Source: Carpediemonas membranifera
Taxonomy: Eukaryota; Fornicata
Length of the DNA stretch: 64,000 nucleotides
Direction: 5' to 3'
Assembly (NCBI GenBank): GCA_019828565.1
Contig: JAHDYR010000036.1
Coordinates: 62,001-126,000 of the forward strand
Below are positions 10,427 through 22,364 of the stretch, in pieces. Both the position numbers and the translations under genes were made by a program. How positions within the stretch are numbered: the first letter of the stretch is position 1; each line of letters starts with the position of its first letter. Below the pieces are notes generated by a model. It had not been told where the DNA came from. It worked only from the letters and a program-made list of their open reading frames with translations, and made no database searches.

Positions 10427-11418
10427 ATGTCTGAGCTGAACGTGGACACGATCCTCGAACGGTTGCTTCGAATCCGTGGGAAACCGAATTCGTTCCCTAC
10501 GATCAACGAATCGGAGCTCAGGACTCTTATTCTTCGTGCTCGCGACCTTTTCATCCAACAACCGATTCTGCTTGAGCTTGAGGCCCCAATCAAGATCTGT
10601 GGCGATATTCACGGGCAATACTATGACTTGTTGCGTCTTTTTGAATATGGAGGCTTTCCGCCCGAGGCAAACTACCTGTTCCTCGGAGATTACGTCGACC
10701 GTGGCAAGCAGAGCCTCGAGTGCATCATCCTCCTACTCTGCTACAAGGTCAAATACCCAGAGAATTTCTTTATGCTGCGAGGCAACCACGAGTGTGCGTC
10801 GATCAATCGTATTTACGGCTTTTACGAGGAGACCAAGCGCCGCTTCTCAGTCCGCACGTGGAAGACGTTCAGCGATGCGTTCAACTGCCTCCCGCTCGCG
10901 GCAATCATAGACGAGAAGATCTTCTGCACCCACGGTGGCCTGTCGCCCGATCTTCACTCGCTTGAGCAGATCAGGCGCACCATGCGCCCCACAGAGGTTC
11001 CTGACGCCGGCCTGCTCTGCGACCTTCTCTGGTCCGACCCCGAGACCGGGATCCGCGGTTGGGCCGAGAATGACCGTGGCGTGTCGTACACATTTGGCGC
11101 AGACGTCGTTCAGGAGTTCCTGGAGGCAAATGAGTTCGATCTCGTCTGCAGAGCCCATCAGGTCGTCGAGGATGGCTACGAGTTCTTCGCACGGCGGCAG
11201 CTGGTCACTATCTTCAGTGCGCCTGCTTATTGGTGTGTTTCATCTTTCCTTTCTTACTTAGTGGCGAGTTCGACAACGCTGGCGCTATGATGTCCATCGA
11301 CGAGACACTCATGTGCTCGTTCCAGATCCTCAAGCCCATGGATCGGGCCCCGCAGAGGAACAGCCAGCGGCCCCCGACGCCGCCCCAGGGCAAGAAGGCG
11401 CGCAGATCTGTGATGTAG
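10427..11418 (+). CDS. Serine/threonine protein phosphatase PP1 catalytic subunit, copy B (one 29-nt intron)
   Basis: Exons 10427-11232 and 11262-11418 are joined across a 29-base intron (11233-11261) identical to that of copy A; the product is 320 residues. Comparison with copy A shows two base differences (both amino-acid changing: Leu41 and Ile43), and then the stop codons diverge (TAG here, TGA there). Identity starts at the ATG and stops at the stop codon; the flanking UTRs are unrelated. All metal-binding and catalytic motifs are intact (GDIHG, GDYVDRG, RGNHE). Because the intron is retained, the copy did not arise from spliced mRNA. RuvBL1 follows 87 bases after the stop on the same strand. 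Confidence 0.95.
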
Positions 11419-11427
11419 AGTTTTTAA

Positions 11428-12888
<1,461 letters not shown>

Positions 12889-13075
12889 GCCGGCCGCGCT
12901 GTTAATAAAATGTGACCCTATTATTATTATTATGGATGATGCAGGTGTGCGGAAGTAGACCAATAGGAAGCTGCATCAATGTCTGCCTTACCCCTAGTTG
13001 ACTGTACTCCTTCAAGCATTGTCAACATCACAGAAAATGGCAGCCGATCTCGCCTCAAAGGGCACATAGTACTGC

Positions 13076-13899
13076 TCAGAATAGTCGCATATAGTGTGCG
13101 CGGCCCTCGGTGACCCTCAGCAAGAACTGCCCATGCCAGAACGCCTTGACCCTCTCTGGAAACCGGAGCGGGGTGGGTGTGGCAGAGGTCGTCCTCCCGG
13201 TATCCAGGCAGCAGGTCCAACTGGGCGATATGATGGGGAACTTGTCCGGCAAAGAGCAGCTGGCGGCCACTTTCATGGATGTTGAAGGTTAAGTCTGACA
13301 TGATCCGGTCGACCCTGTAGGGCAGCTCCTCGAACCAGATTTGCCCGAGACCCGACTCACCATTCCAGTTGTTGCCTATTATCATCTACCGAGCACCCAT
13401 GGCGAGGACGGCAATGCCGTTCCGTTCATGCAAATATGTTCTGGCACAAAGTCAGGTGGAACTTCGTCTGGGTGTAATTGGCCCGCATTCTCTCGCTCGA
13501 CTGGACCGACGAACCAAGCTGCGCTGATGCCTCCAACGATTGTGCCAGCATATGAACGTGTAACTATAGACACATCTGTCACAATCCTGTGCTTCTCCCA
13601 GGGGGAAGACTGGCAACGAGCTCGGTGACCTTGGGGCAGGCTGGGAAAGTGAGGCGGGTCGGGTCGACGAATTCACCTGACTCGAATCCCAGCTGGCCAC
13701 TATTGCTCTCTCTCCAGCCCCACAGGCTCTTTGGTGTCCTTACGATATGGGTGAACCCGTTGCTGAAGACCTCGAGGGCCCTGGGCATCATGGCTCCGGT
13801 GAGGGCTGTGTGGTTGGCAGCGTCGAGCATGAAGAGTCGGCCCATGTACTGGATGGATTCAGAGGGCAGGGTGCTTGCCCGCAGTTCCCCCACTAACAT
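13076..13899 (-). pseudogene. RCC1-repeat gene broken by several frameshifts
   Basis: Reading from an ATG at 13899, the protein contains an RCC1-type blade with LWGWRESNSGQLGFES and DPTRLTFP. The frame hits a stop near 13590. The next blade, with AAWFVGPVERENAGQL, continues in another frame to about 13382. A third piece, MIIGNNWNGESGLGQIW, follows in a further frame, and the end, VKAFWHGQFLLRVTEG, is in yet another. The first two shifts are each explained by loss of a single base; the first is beside C and G runs (about 13597-13606). I tested introns of the kind used elsewhere here. A 35-base GT-AG stretch could bridge the first shift, but none fits the second. RCC1 blades occur in Ran-GEF and many other proteins. 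The clustered lesions favour a decaying gene; assembly error remains possible. Confidence 0.6.
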
Positions 13900-13916
13900 A
13901 TCTGATGATAAAGCAT

Positions 13917-16181
13917 TTATATCGTGTCATACGTAACACTGTTGCCCGTGTCAGCCTCGGTGTCAAGCTGATCGTAGCCAGCAGTCCGACCAGTACCGGA
14001 TGTGAGCTTCAAATACCTGTGGAGACCGAAGAGAAGGCCACCGACAGCAGCGGCACCGACAGTAAGAATCATCCCGACGGCGCTGAGTACAAACAGGGCC
14101 GCGATGACGGGGAAGGCCACAGTGGTTGCGGCGCCGAATACCCAGTCGATAAAGCCCTTCTCGGCCTGTGTGAAAGAGTGGTCGTGCGGACCATTGAGTA
14201 GGGGTGTGATCGTGAATGTGGCGTCGTCCGTGACGTCTCTGTTGTGCAGCACTAGACGATACCGGGAGTCACCGGTGGAGCTGGGTTGGGGGAAGGGCAG
14301 GAAGACGCGGACAATGTCATCGGGAGAGTCGCCAAACATGCCATAGATCGCCGTCTCGGCAGCGGGGTTGGTGAGGCTGTCGACTTCGACACAGTGGGCC
14401 ATTGTCTCAGCCTGGTGGTCTCGGGAGACCTTGAAGTTGACCGGGGTTGACCCAGCCTTGGCTATGAACTCACTAACGAACTTGTCGCCGGCCTTGACGG
14501 TTACGGTGGCCGTTCCGTTGGTCTCGAGGGCGTGGAGGTTGGACTTGATGGCCCCACAGTCGTACGCCGAGTCGTAGCCGCCCGTGCACTCACAGATACC
14601 CTGGGGAGTCACCGTACCATGACCGTAGCAGTCGAGCTCGGGGGCATAGGTTAATGTGATGTCAGCCGTGTATGTGGCGAACATGGTCACGAATAGGTCG
14701 CCGTCAAGGCCATAGGCCATGTCATATGGTCTGATCACAGTCGACCCGACCATTGAGTCGGATCTGAGTCGGACTGCATAGACACTGTGGTCGCCAGATG
14801 CTGGGTCTGGCGTGTTATACGGGGTCCGAGAGAAGATCAGGTCAACGTGGTCCTCGTCGCCGAGCTGAGTCACCAGACGCGCCGTGATGCCAATACTGGG
14901 CCGCCGACCAGCATTATACTGCATCTTCCCAATGTACACGGGTGAGTATGGGTCGGCGGGGGCGGTCAGGGTCAGCGTCGTCGGGGTCGCGGGGGGCAGC
15001 TGGGCGATATCGAGAGAACACACAGGTCCAGCCTTGTTAGGTAGGCATACGGAGTAGACGGCCTCGAAGTTGGCCGAGACGCCTGGTGTGAGTGCTTTGA
15101 CGTGTATCCAAAAGGTGCCGGTCTCCAGCTGCTGCCTGTTGATACTGGCGCCGTCCAGAGCGATGGTCTTGGCCCGGCCATCGATCAGAGTGAACGCGCT
15201 GGTGGGATGGGGTAGCCAGGCAGTGCAGGAACCCGTGTCATCGCGTACACAACTCTGAAGGGCGTATTCAACCATGTTCGTCATCGTCACTCCTGTAAAG
15301 TGTAGCGAGGAGTACGAGGTGAAGAGCTCCTGTCCGTCTGTTGCAGCGGGGACGTCGATGTGGATGAAGAAGTCGCTATACGTCGAGAAGTCCAGCTTGA
15401 TCTGCTCATTGGCCTTAGCGGTGATGACCTGTGCGGGGAGAATGTAGGTAACTGTGGCGCTGAGTACGATAGTGTCAGATGGGCAATTGGTCACCTGGCC
15501 GAAGACAAAGGGTGACCCGCTCCGGAGGGAGAGAGAGGCCGGCATGGAGTGAACTTTCATGGGATGGGTTAGCGTACCATCAATTTCTGACAGGTAAATG
15601 TTGTTCGCTAGGCCTGTGTGGGTCGAGCTGAGGTCGAGAGTCCTGGCCTGTGACGCCACCGTCTGACTGAGGTCAAGGACGAAGTAGCCGACGTCAGAGG
15701 CGTCCACACCGTTACCAGTGGTCACAGTGACAGTCTTCGTCGCCGTTTGAGTGAAGGAGGCTACTGCGGGCTTGGTCACATCCGCTCTCACTTGGACCTT
15801 GGACTCAGCCTCGCCCCAGACGATAACATAGCCCGTAGTGATAAGCGTGGGCGACCCATACTCCTTGGGGGTGAAGTGGGTCATGTCTATGCTGCCCTCA
15901 CCGACTGCGCGGCGGTTTATGGCACTGTCGTCAAGAGAAGGGAAGGGGGCGATGGAGGGAAAGTCTGCCACGTGCACGGAACCGCGAAGGCACTGAACAT
16001 CAATGCGAGCTACACTCTTGGAATCCGCCTGGACGGAGAAAACGTAGTAGTTGCTTGGCTTGACGGTGATTTCTTCCCATCCTTTGCCAATGATACCAGT
16101 GAGCGGGTAGTAGTCTGTGATCCACGTCGAAGCGACGCATGCTGCTAGTAAGAATAGCACTGCGAGAAGCCTGGTCGTCAT
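13917..16181 (-). CDS. Type I membrane/secreted protein with EGF-like motif, function unknown
   Basis: 754 residues. The N-terminus has a signal peptide (about 1-18, MTTRLLAVLFLLAACVAS). A long extracellular part rich in Thr, Ser and beta-type sequence follows, with one EGF-like cysteine cluster (CYGHGTVTPQGICEC, around residue 540). A single transmembrane helix lies at about 690-720, rich in Gly, Ala and Val. The short cytoplasmic tail carries two YxxPhi-type motifs, YDQL and YDTI, which in other eukaryotes act as adaptor-binding sorting signals. That suggests traffic between the surface and endosomes, but this is inference. No enzyme motif is visible. It ends 17 bases from the start of the broken RCC1 gene. 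Confidence 0.8.
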   Translation of the reverse strand: MTTRLLAVLFLLAACVASTWITDYYPLTGIIGKGWEEITVKPSNYYVFSVQADSKSVARIDVQCLRGSVHVADFPSIAPFPSLDDSAINRRAVGEGSIDMTHFTPKEYGSPTLITTGYVIVWGEAESKVQVRADVTKPAVASFTQTATKTVTVTTGNGVDASDVGYFVLDLSQTVASQARTLDLSSTHTGLANNIYLSEIDGTLTHPMKVHSMPASLSLRSGSPFVFGQVTNCPSDTIVLSATVTYILPAQVITAKANEQIKLDFSTYSDFFIHIDVPAATDGQELFTSYSSLHFTGVTMTNMVEYALQSCVRDDTGSCTAWLPHPTSAFTLIDGRAKTIALDGASINRQQLETGTFWIHVKALTPGVSANFEAVYSVCLPNKAGPVCSLDIAQLPPATPTTLTLTAPADPYSPVYIGKMQYNAGRRPSIGITARLVTQLGDEDHVDLIFSRTPYNTPDPASGDHSVYAVRLRSDSMVGSTVIRPYDMAYGLDGDLFVTMFATYTADITLTYAPELDCYGHGTVTPQGICECTGGYDSAYDCGAIKSNLHALETNGTATVTVKAGDKFVSEFIAKAGSTPVNFKVSRDHQAETMAHCVEVDSLTNPAAETAIYGMFGDSPDDIVRVFLPFPQPSSTGDSRYRLVLHNRDVTDDATFTITPLLNGPHDHSFTQAEKGFIDWVFGAATTVAFPVIAALFVLSAVGMILTVGAAAVGGLLFGLHRYLKLTSGTGRTAGYDQLDTEADTGNSVTYDTI

Positions 16182-16520
16182 GGTTCACTTTAGAGGGTGA
16201 AGGCGTTGTCGTCTCGACTTGCTCTCCGATGTTGACCCACAACGACACCATGTGGGTTGGCTTTGGTGGGTCTTTAGAGGGCATTGGGCAGTGCCGTGAG
16301 CTAGCTGCCCCCCTTGAAATCATCAAGGTCGTGTCTGCTGCGATGATACGGATTGGGGGGCTAGATGGTGCTCATGGCGTGATTGTGAGACAAGAGCTAT
16401 AAATAGGTAGCTGGCATGCTCTGGGATGGCTGGAATGCGTCTTTTCCGCCATTTACTTGTGCTTCACGTAATTGATATTTAGACACGTTGGCTTGCCGCG
16501 CAAAGAACCGAGAAATCTCG
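16182..16520. other. Divergent intergenic region with TATA-like box
   Basis: About 340 bases between the divergent surface-protein gene and the SWR1-type gene. A TATAAATA string lies at 16398-16405, about 116 bases before the proposed SWR1 ATG at 16521. Whether it is used as a promoter cannot be told from sequence alone. No other structure is seen. Confidence 0.3.
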
Positions 16521-19500
16521 ATGGACAAAGCGCCATCGGATTGTTTGTGAAGTGAGTTGGAATTAACACAGATCTTCAAGGCGTTCGAGCAGAACTAACG
16601 GCCCTTCGAGATGACCATAGTTCATATCTCTCTCTCTTTGGTCAGTTTGATGAGGAACGCCCTCTGATGGTTTCAAGAGTGCCTGTACCTGTGAAGAGAG
16701 AAGAGATTTCCAAGATCCCCGAAGGAGAACTCTTCTCACTGCCGCTTTCAGGCGTATTTACGTCCGAGCAGAAGGCTGGATTCACGAAACACATCCGCGA
16801 GGACCTCCGCAAGATCCCGTGCGCACCACCGCCCATTATACTGTCCCAGGACCCGCACTCGTTCCTCCTACGCGAGCTAGAGTGGATGGCGACTGATTTC
16901 ATCGAGGAGCGTCGCCTCAAGGCCGCAATCCGCCGTAAGCTCGCCGTAGACGCCGCTAGAGAGCTGAAGAGCAGACAGAAGGCTGTGGAGCAGCTGCGCG
17001 AGAAGCACTGTCGTGAGCAGAAGGCGCTGATCCGAGCATGGTGGAAGTCCGTCCATAAGGCTGTCGACAGGCGCGGCGGCCTCGTCCGCGAACTCACCCA
17101 GCGCCAGGAGGAGGAGCGGCAGGCCAAGGAGAACATGCGGAAGATTCTCGAGCGTACCAAGATCCTGACGAAGATGCTGCATGGAACCCTGGAGCAAGAG
17201 CCAGTGCGGGTCGAGTCCCTCTCTGCCAGCGACGACGAGGAGGCCCCGCAGCTGCCTGTACCCCGCCCTGCAAGTCCAGTGCATGCTGTTGACACGGTTG
17301 CCCGACCTTGGCTGCTGGAGTCCAAGCTCGAGCTGAGGGATTACCAAATGGTCGGGCTGACCTGGATGAGCCGAATGTTCACCCACAGACTCAACGGCAT
17401 CCTCGCAGACGAGATGGGGCTTGGCAAGACCATCCAGACGATCTCACTGCTCGCCCACCTCGCCACGGAACACAGTATCTGGGGTCCTCATCTCATCGTC
17501 GTGCCCACGTCTGTCCTGCTCAACTGGGAGATGGAGCTACACCGCTGGTGCCCTAAACTGCGGGCTGTGGCGTACTACGGATCTAAGGAGCATCGTAAGA
17601 ACATGCGATCCGGCTGGGACGAACAGGTTGCGGAGAACTCGTTCAACGTGCTTCTGACGTCGTACGAGATTGCCGTGGCCGACGAGTATGCTCTCAAACG
17701 GAAGAACTGGGTGTATCTGATCCTAGACGAGGCCCACCGCATCAGGAACGCACAGAGCAGGACGTGGAGTACCCTGCTGGGGTTCAAGACCAAGCGGAGA
17801 CTGCTACTAACGGGCACACCGCTGCAGAACGACATCAGGGAGTTGTGGGCGCTGCTTCATTTCCTGATGCCCAAGTTCTTCGAGTCTAGATCCGAGTTCA
17901 TGACGTTGTTCGGCCGTGATGTTTCCGCCATGGCAGAGGGCGACAGACGGGTCAACGAGGAGCTCATCACGCAGGTCCACGATATGCTTGGACCGTTCAT
18001 CCTTCGCCGTCTGAAGCACGACGTCGAGACCCAACTGCCCAAGAAGCGAGAGTACATCGTCTGGTCAAAGCTGGCCAGGCGGCAGGAGATGTTGTACGAG
18101 GAGTTCGTCCAGGCCGACTCAACCCGCCACGCCATGGCCAGCGGAGAGTACCTCGCTGTGGCGTCCATTCTCATGCAGCTGAGGAAGGTGTGCAACCACC
18201 CAGACCTCTTCATGCCCCGCATCGTCTGCTCGCCCTACTACCAGCCCAACGACACGCTCACCCAGGTGCTGTCGGGCAGGCTCCTCCGCTGGTTGGGCGA
18301 CGAGGGACTCTTCACCCACCCCACGACCCTGCCACTCCTCTCAGGGCCCAGATACTCCGTCGGACGGACTAACAAGGGCCCTATGCTGGTCGATGTGACG
18401 CTCCCTTCTGCCCACGAGGCGTACTACCTTGGAAAATACGGCATGCAACCCAGGGACTTCGTGAACATGAGGTGGGCCCCGCCCCGATGCCCTACTACTG
18501 TTGACGATGGAGAATCGCTGCAGACGATGCTGCTGGATTACATCCCCGGCCTCACTGGAAACGGCGTCATAGGGTCCCAGGCGTGGGCTCGATACAAGGC
18601 ATTCTTCGAGAGTAAGAAGGGTGCGCTGACACGTCATGCCGTCCTAAACCACGTAAGAACTGCCCTCACCGCCTTCTGCGGCAGCCTGCATGCCCCCGTC
18701 ACCGACGAGGCCTTCCGTCTCTTCTTCGACCCGACCATCTGCCTCGGATCAGTCACAACCTCCCCCACAACCTCCCTCAAACCCCAGGGCGACCCTGCCA
18801 CCCTGGTCCGGTGGCTGCACGAAGAGGGCCTGACCCCGGCCAGCACGTGTGCGTACGTTCCTAAGGCGAGCAGCGCAGGCCCTATGGCGCAGGTCTTCAA
18901 CCCTCATCGTCTACCCAGCAACATCGAGGTGAGGGACTACAACACACTGACCAGGCGGGTGGTGTCTGCCGGGCAGCTGACCCGTGGTCTGTCGGACGTC
19001 TCCTGGGACTATACTGTGCGGCTTAAGGTGCGGTTCCCCGACCGCGAGCTGGTCCAGTCTGACTGCGGGAAGTTACAGACACTTAGCACGCTCCTCAAGC
19101 GACTCAAGGAGAACGGGCATCGGGTCATCATTTTCACTCAGATGACCAAGATGCTAGACGTCCTCGAGCCCTTCCTGTCGCTTCACTCGTACCCCTACCT
19201 CCGTCTCGACGGTGGCATGAATCCCAAAGACCGTCTACAGACTGTGGAGCTATTCAACAGCAACCCCAAGTACTTCGTCTTCATCAGCACAACTCGGGCC
19301 GGTGGTGTGGGCATCAACCTGACTGGCGCAGACACTGTGGTCTTCTACGACTCTGACTGGAACCCGCAGATGGACGCACAGGCACAGGACAGGGCCCATA
19401 GGATCGGGCAGACCAAGAAGGTTAGTATTTACCGGTTAGTGTCACAGGCGACGGTCGAGGAGAACATCCTCACTCGGGCGTCGCAGAAGAGAGTGCTCAA

Positions 19501-21535
19501 GGAGCTCGTGGTCGACAGCGGCAGGAAGACCAGTCTGGAGGGCCTCAGGGGCCGCGGACTCCCCAAGTTTGCCCGACTGGAGATCGATAAGAACCACCAG
19601 CGGCGTGAGCTCGAGGGAACCGGACTGGTGCTGGATAAGGTGCTGCCCTCGGAGATGGAGGCACCGATAGATGAGGAGGGTGATGACGTCCTGCTCCAGG
19701 CCGAGGACGTCGAGGACAGGCTAGCTACGGAGCAGGTCCTAATGGACGACAACGCTGAGATCGTGGTGGAAGGCGACGACCAGCCAGTCGAGACGACGAT
19801 GATCACGGAGATCAGGGGGAAGCTGGACGCATTCACCCGGGACCTCGGGATGATGAACAGCCTCAGCAGTGCCGCCTGGAAGAGAGCGGAGACTATGCAC
19901 GAGATGAACGCCGTCCCAATGGCTGCGATAGCCCAGGACAAGCCCCAGGACGACCTCGACCAGTGGACAAGGGAACAAGCGGAGAAGGTGCAGGAGATGA
20001 CAGCGTTGGAGTCGTTCGACGCCGATGACGTTCTGTTCTACACGCTACCTGCGACGACGGACCTCAACGACCGCATTAGGGCCGCCGTCAAGGAGATCCG
20101 GGCCTCCATGCACTTCTTCGTGGACCCTAAACCCCTACCGACAAAGTCCAAGACGCCCGGTGGGAGGGGTGGCCGCAAGCCAGCACCAGCGGATAAGAGA
20201 CCGCATCTAGACGATGATACGAAGGCAACGCGGCCAATTCGGCGCCCGAAGCCAGTACCGAAGCCCGAGAAGCCAAGCAACAAGCAGCCCAAGCGGCCTA
20301 TTCTTGACCAAGTCATCGCACCAGAACCACAAGCCGCCGGCCAGCCCCACGGCGTCACGTTCTCGATTCGGGCCGACATGTCAAGTGGAGAGGTTTTCAA
20401 CATCGTGCTCCCATCGAGCCACGGCGAGATGAACATCGACCCGCCGGTCCACATGGTGGTCAGGGTTGGTGCACGGGCTGTCAGACTCAGGATGGGGGAT
20501 CTTATGGGCCGACTGCAGCACGACGCGTACGCCACCAGGGGCGGGGACCAGACGCTTCCGTTCAAACTGTCGGACAAGCGCACCCATCATGCGACGTACA
20601 CGCCCAGCTCTGCCCATTTCACTGAACTCGAGGCCTTGTTCCTTCTTAGGGCAGTGGCTGTATTGTCCAGCGAGGGTGTTGTCGGACCATCATGGGGAAC
20701 ACAGAGCATGGCGAGTTTGATCCACAGCCTGACGTCCGTATGCACCCTGCACAACAGAACACACCCGGCACTGGCAGTGCGTGGAGCGTATGCTTTCCTG
20801 ACGCATAGTGATCAGCCAGAGGTAGATAAGTCGAGGAGCCCGTTGGAACCTTTAAGTCGAAAGCTCGGCAAGCTGCGGCAGATGGTAGCGGACATCGAGG
20901 ATCGGATTTTCAGCCATCTCCTCATCAACATGCTGATGCCAGTGAGCTTGGTGGTGGAAGAGAAGACGAGGGCCATTACTGGCCAGCGTAGAGCAGAGGT
21001 AGTGAACCACATCATGCACCTCGATAGGGTACACATGCAACGGGTGATTCAAGACCAGGTGACGCCCGCTGCCCCGGTCGATCAGACAGCAACCCGGCAT
21101 CTCGAGATGATGCACACCCGGGTTACCAAGAACGTCAGCCTTGTCAATGAGATCGACGCCCAGCTCGGCACGATGGTCGACACCGAGCTCAGGCCCCGCC
21201 TGTCGATGAGGCCCCCAGACCGGAGTGGTCGACTCCCGTCCAACGGCATGGACGGCGTGCTCGCGGATATCCAGGAGCTCTCCAGGAGTCCACCGGCTGA
21301 GACAGTTGAATCAGTACTCGGCCTCGGCGTCCCTGGCGCCATTGAGAGTCTAAGACAAGACCAGCTGCTGCAGCTGAGCCAGCGTTACATGAGTATCACT
21401 GCGCCGCCTGCCGCCGTCCTCCCAACGCTTGTTACAACTCACACAAGGTCCGAGAAAGAAGGTGACTGCCATCGGCCTTATGCATCAGATCGCACTGGCG
21501 TTAACACCGCCATACAGACGCCGTGGGCCATTTGA
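16521..21535 (+). CDS. SWR1/SRCAP-type SNF2 chromatin-remodelling ATPase (29-nt intron near the 5' end)
   Basis: The proposed gene has exon 1 at 16521-16542, an intron at 16543-16571 (29 bases, GTTTGT to AACACAG), and exon 2 at 16572-21535, giving 1661 residues. Without the intron the first in-frame ATG would be 16667. Exon 1 reads in frame into a stop-free extension, which is why I prefer it. A basic HSA-like helix lies at about 90-190. SNF2 motifs include ADEMGLGKT (about 285), DEAH (about 391), TGTPLQN, and QDRAHRIGQTKK in the second lobe (about 945). The two ATPase lobes are separated by an insertion of about 290 residues, the hallmark of the INO80/SWR1 group. LLLTGTPLQN with HFLMPKFF favours SWR1. 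Such enzymes exchange H2A.Z in nucleosomes, together with RuvBL1/2. Confidence 0.88.
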
Positions 21536-21605
21536 ACATAGGAAATTCGTTGTATCGATAAAGGATGATTTTACTATGATGTGAATGGATGGTATCGTCG
21601 CAGCT

Positions 21606-22292
21606 TCATCTCAGAACAATGTTGATAATGTTGGTGATCTCGCCATCCAGGCTTGGACCCTGACGGCGGGGCTCTGGACGTCTCTGCGGCCTCGGTCTCT
21701 CCATGAACGACGGAGGTGCATATGACGGCGGTGCATACGATGGTTCGGGTTGCCTGGGTGGCTCAGTGCGCTCGGGTTCTGGCAAGTCTGCTCGGACGGG
21801 GATACGGAGGGTGGCGATGAGTTTGTCCAGCACCGTGTTCGTGGCATAGTCAAAGGGCAGCCCCGAGGCGCGGTGAATTGTCTCCAGGGAGGCAGGGGGC
21901 ACTGCGGCCTCTTCCTGAAGCATCTGGGCGGATGTTGTGAAGCCAGACGCATTCATGAACTGGATGCAGATCTGTGCAAGAAGCTTTCCTTCGGCCGTGG
22001 CTATTGGATCGCCACAGGCATTCATTCTCTTGAAGGACGCAGCCCTTGTCGTTGCTTTCAGCTTATTAAGGTCTCCAGTCCGCGACAAAGCGGCTTCTAA
22101 CGCCAATAGCTCTTCGTTCTTTCTGTTTGTCCCCCTATGTTGCTCATGAGCGGGGTCATTCACCATATTTGCCGTTTCTTTCAGCGCGAAATACCCCAAA
22201 ATTTCTTCAGCGCCCAGACCACACTGAGGGCACCCCGTGTGGAAAGGGCAGGGTGTGGTTAGCGTAGCTATACTCGCACTAATTTTATTCAT
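21606..22292 (-). CDS. Small protein with LisH-like motif and proline-rich tail, unknown
   Basis: 228 residues. The N-terminus has a CPFHTGCPQCG cluster that could bind metal. Residues about 105-135 (LLAQICIQFMNASGF and the helix after it) resemble a LisH dimerisation motif. The tail from about 170 is rich in Pro, Arg and Glu, with repeated SYAPPSYAPPS. I do not recognise an orthologue. LisH proteins are usually scaffolds or microtubule-associated, but a motif of this length is weak evidence. The gene converges on the SWR1-type gene and diverges from PIG-A with about 70 bases between starts. Confidence 0.6.
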   Translation of the reverse strand: MNKISASIATLTTPCPFHTGCPQCGLGAEEILGYFALKETANMVNDPAHEQHRGTNRKNEELLALEAALSRTGDLNKLKATTRAASFKRMNACGDPIATAEGKLLAQICIQFMNASGFTTSAQMLQEEAAVPPASLETIHRASGLPFDYATNTVLDKLIATLRIPVRADLPEPERTEPPRQPEPSYAPPSYAPPSFMERPRPQRRPEPRRQGPSLDGEITNIINIVLR

Positions 22293-22364
22293 TATCTTCT
22301 GCCCGGCTGATCACAATGACGAGAGACGACAGAGTGAAACCATCCACCCAGACGCACTGCAGAG

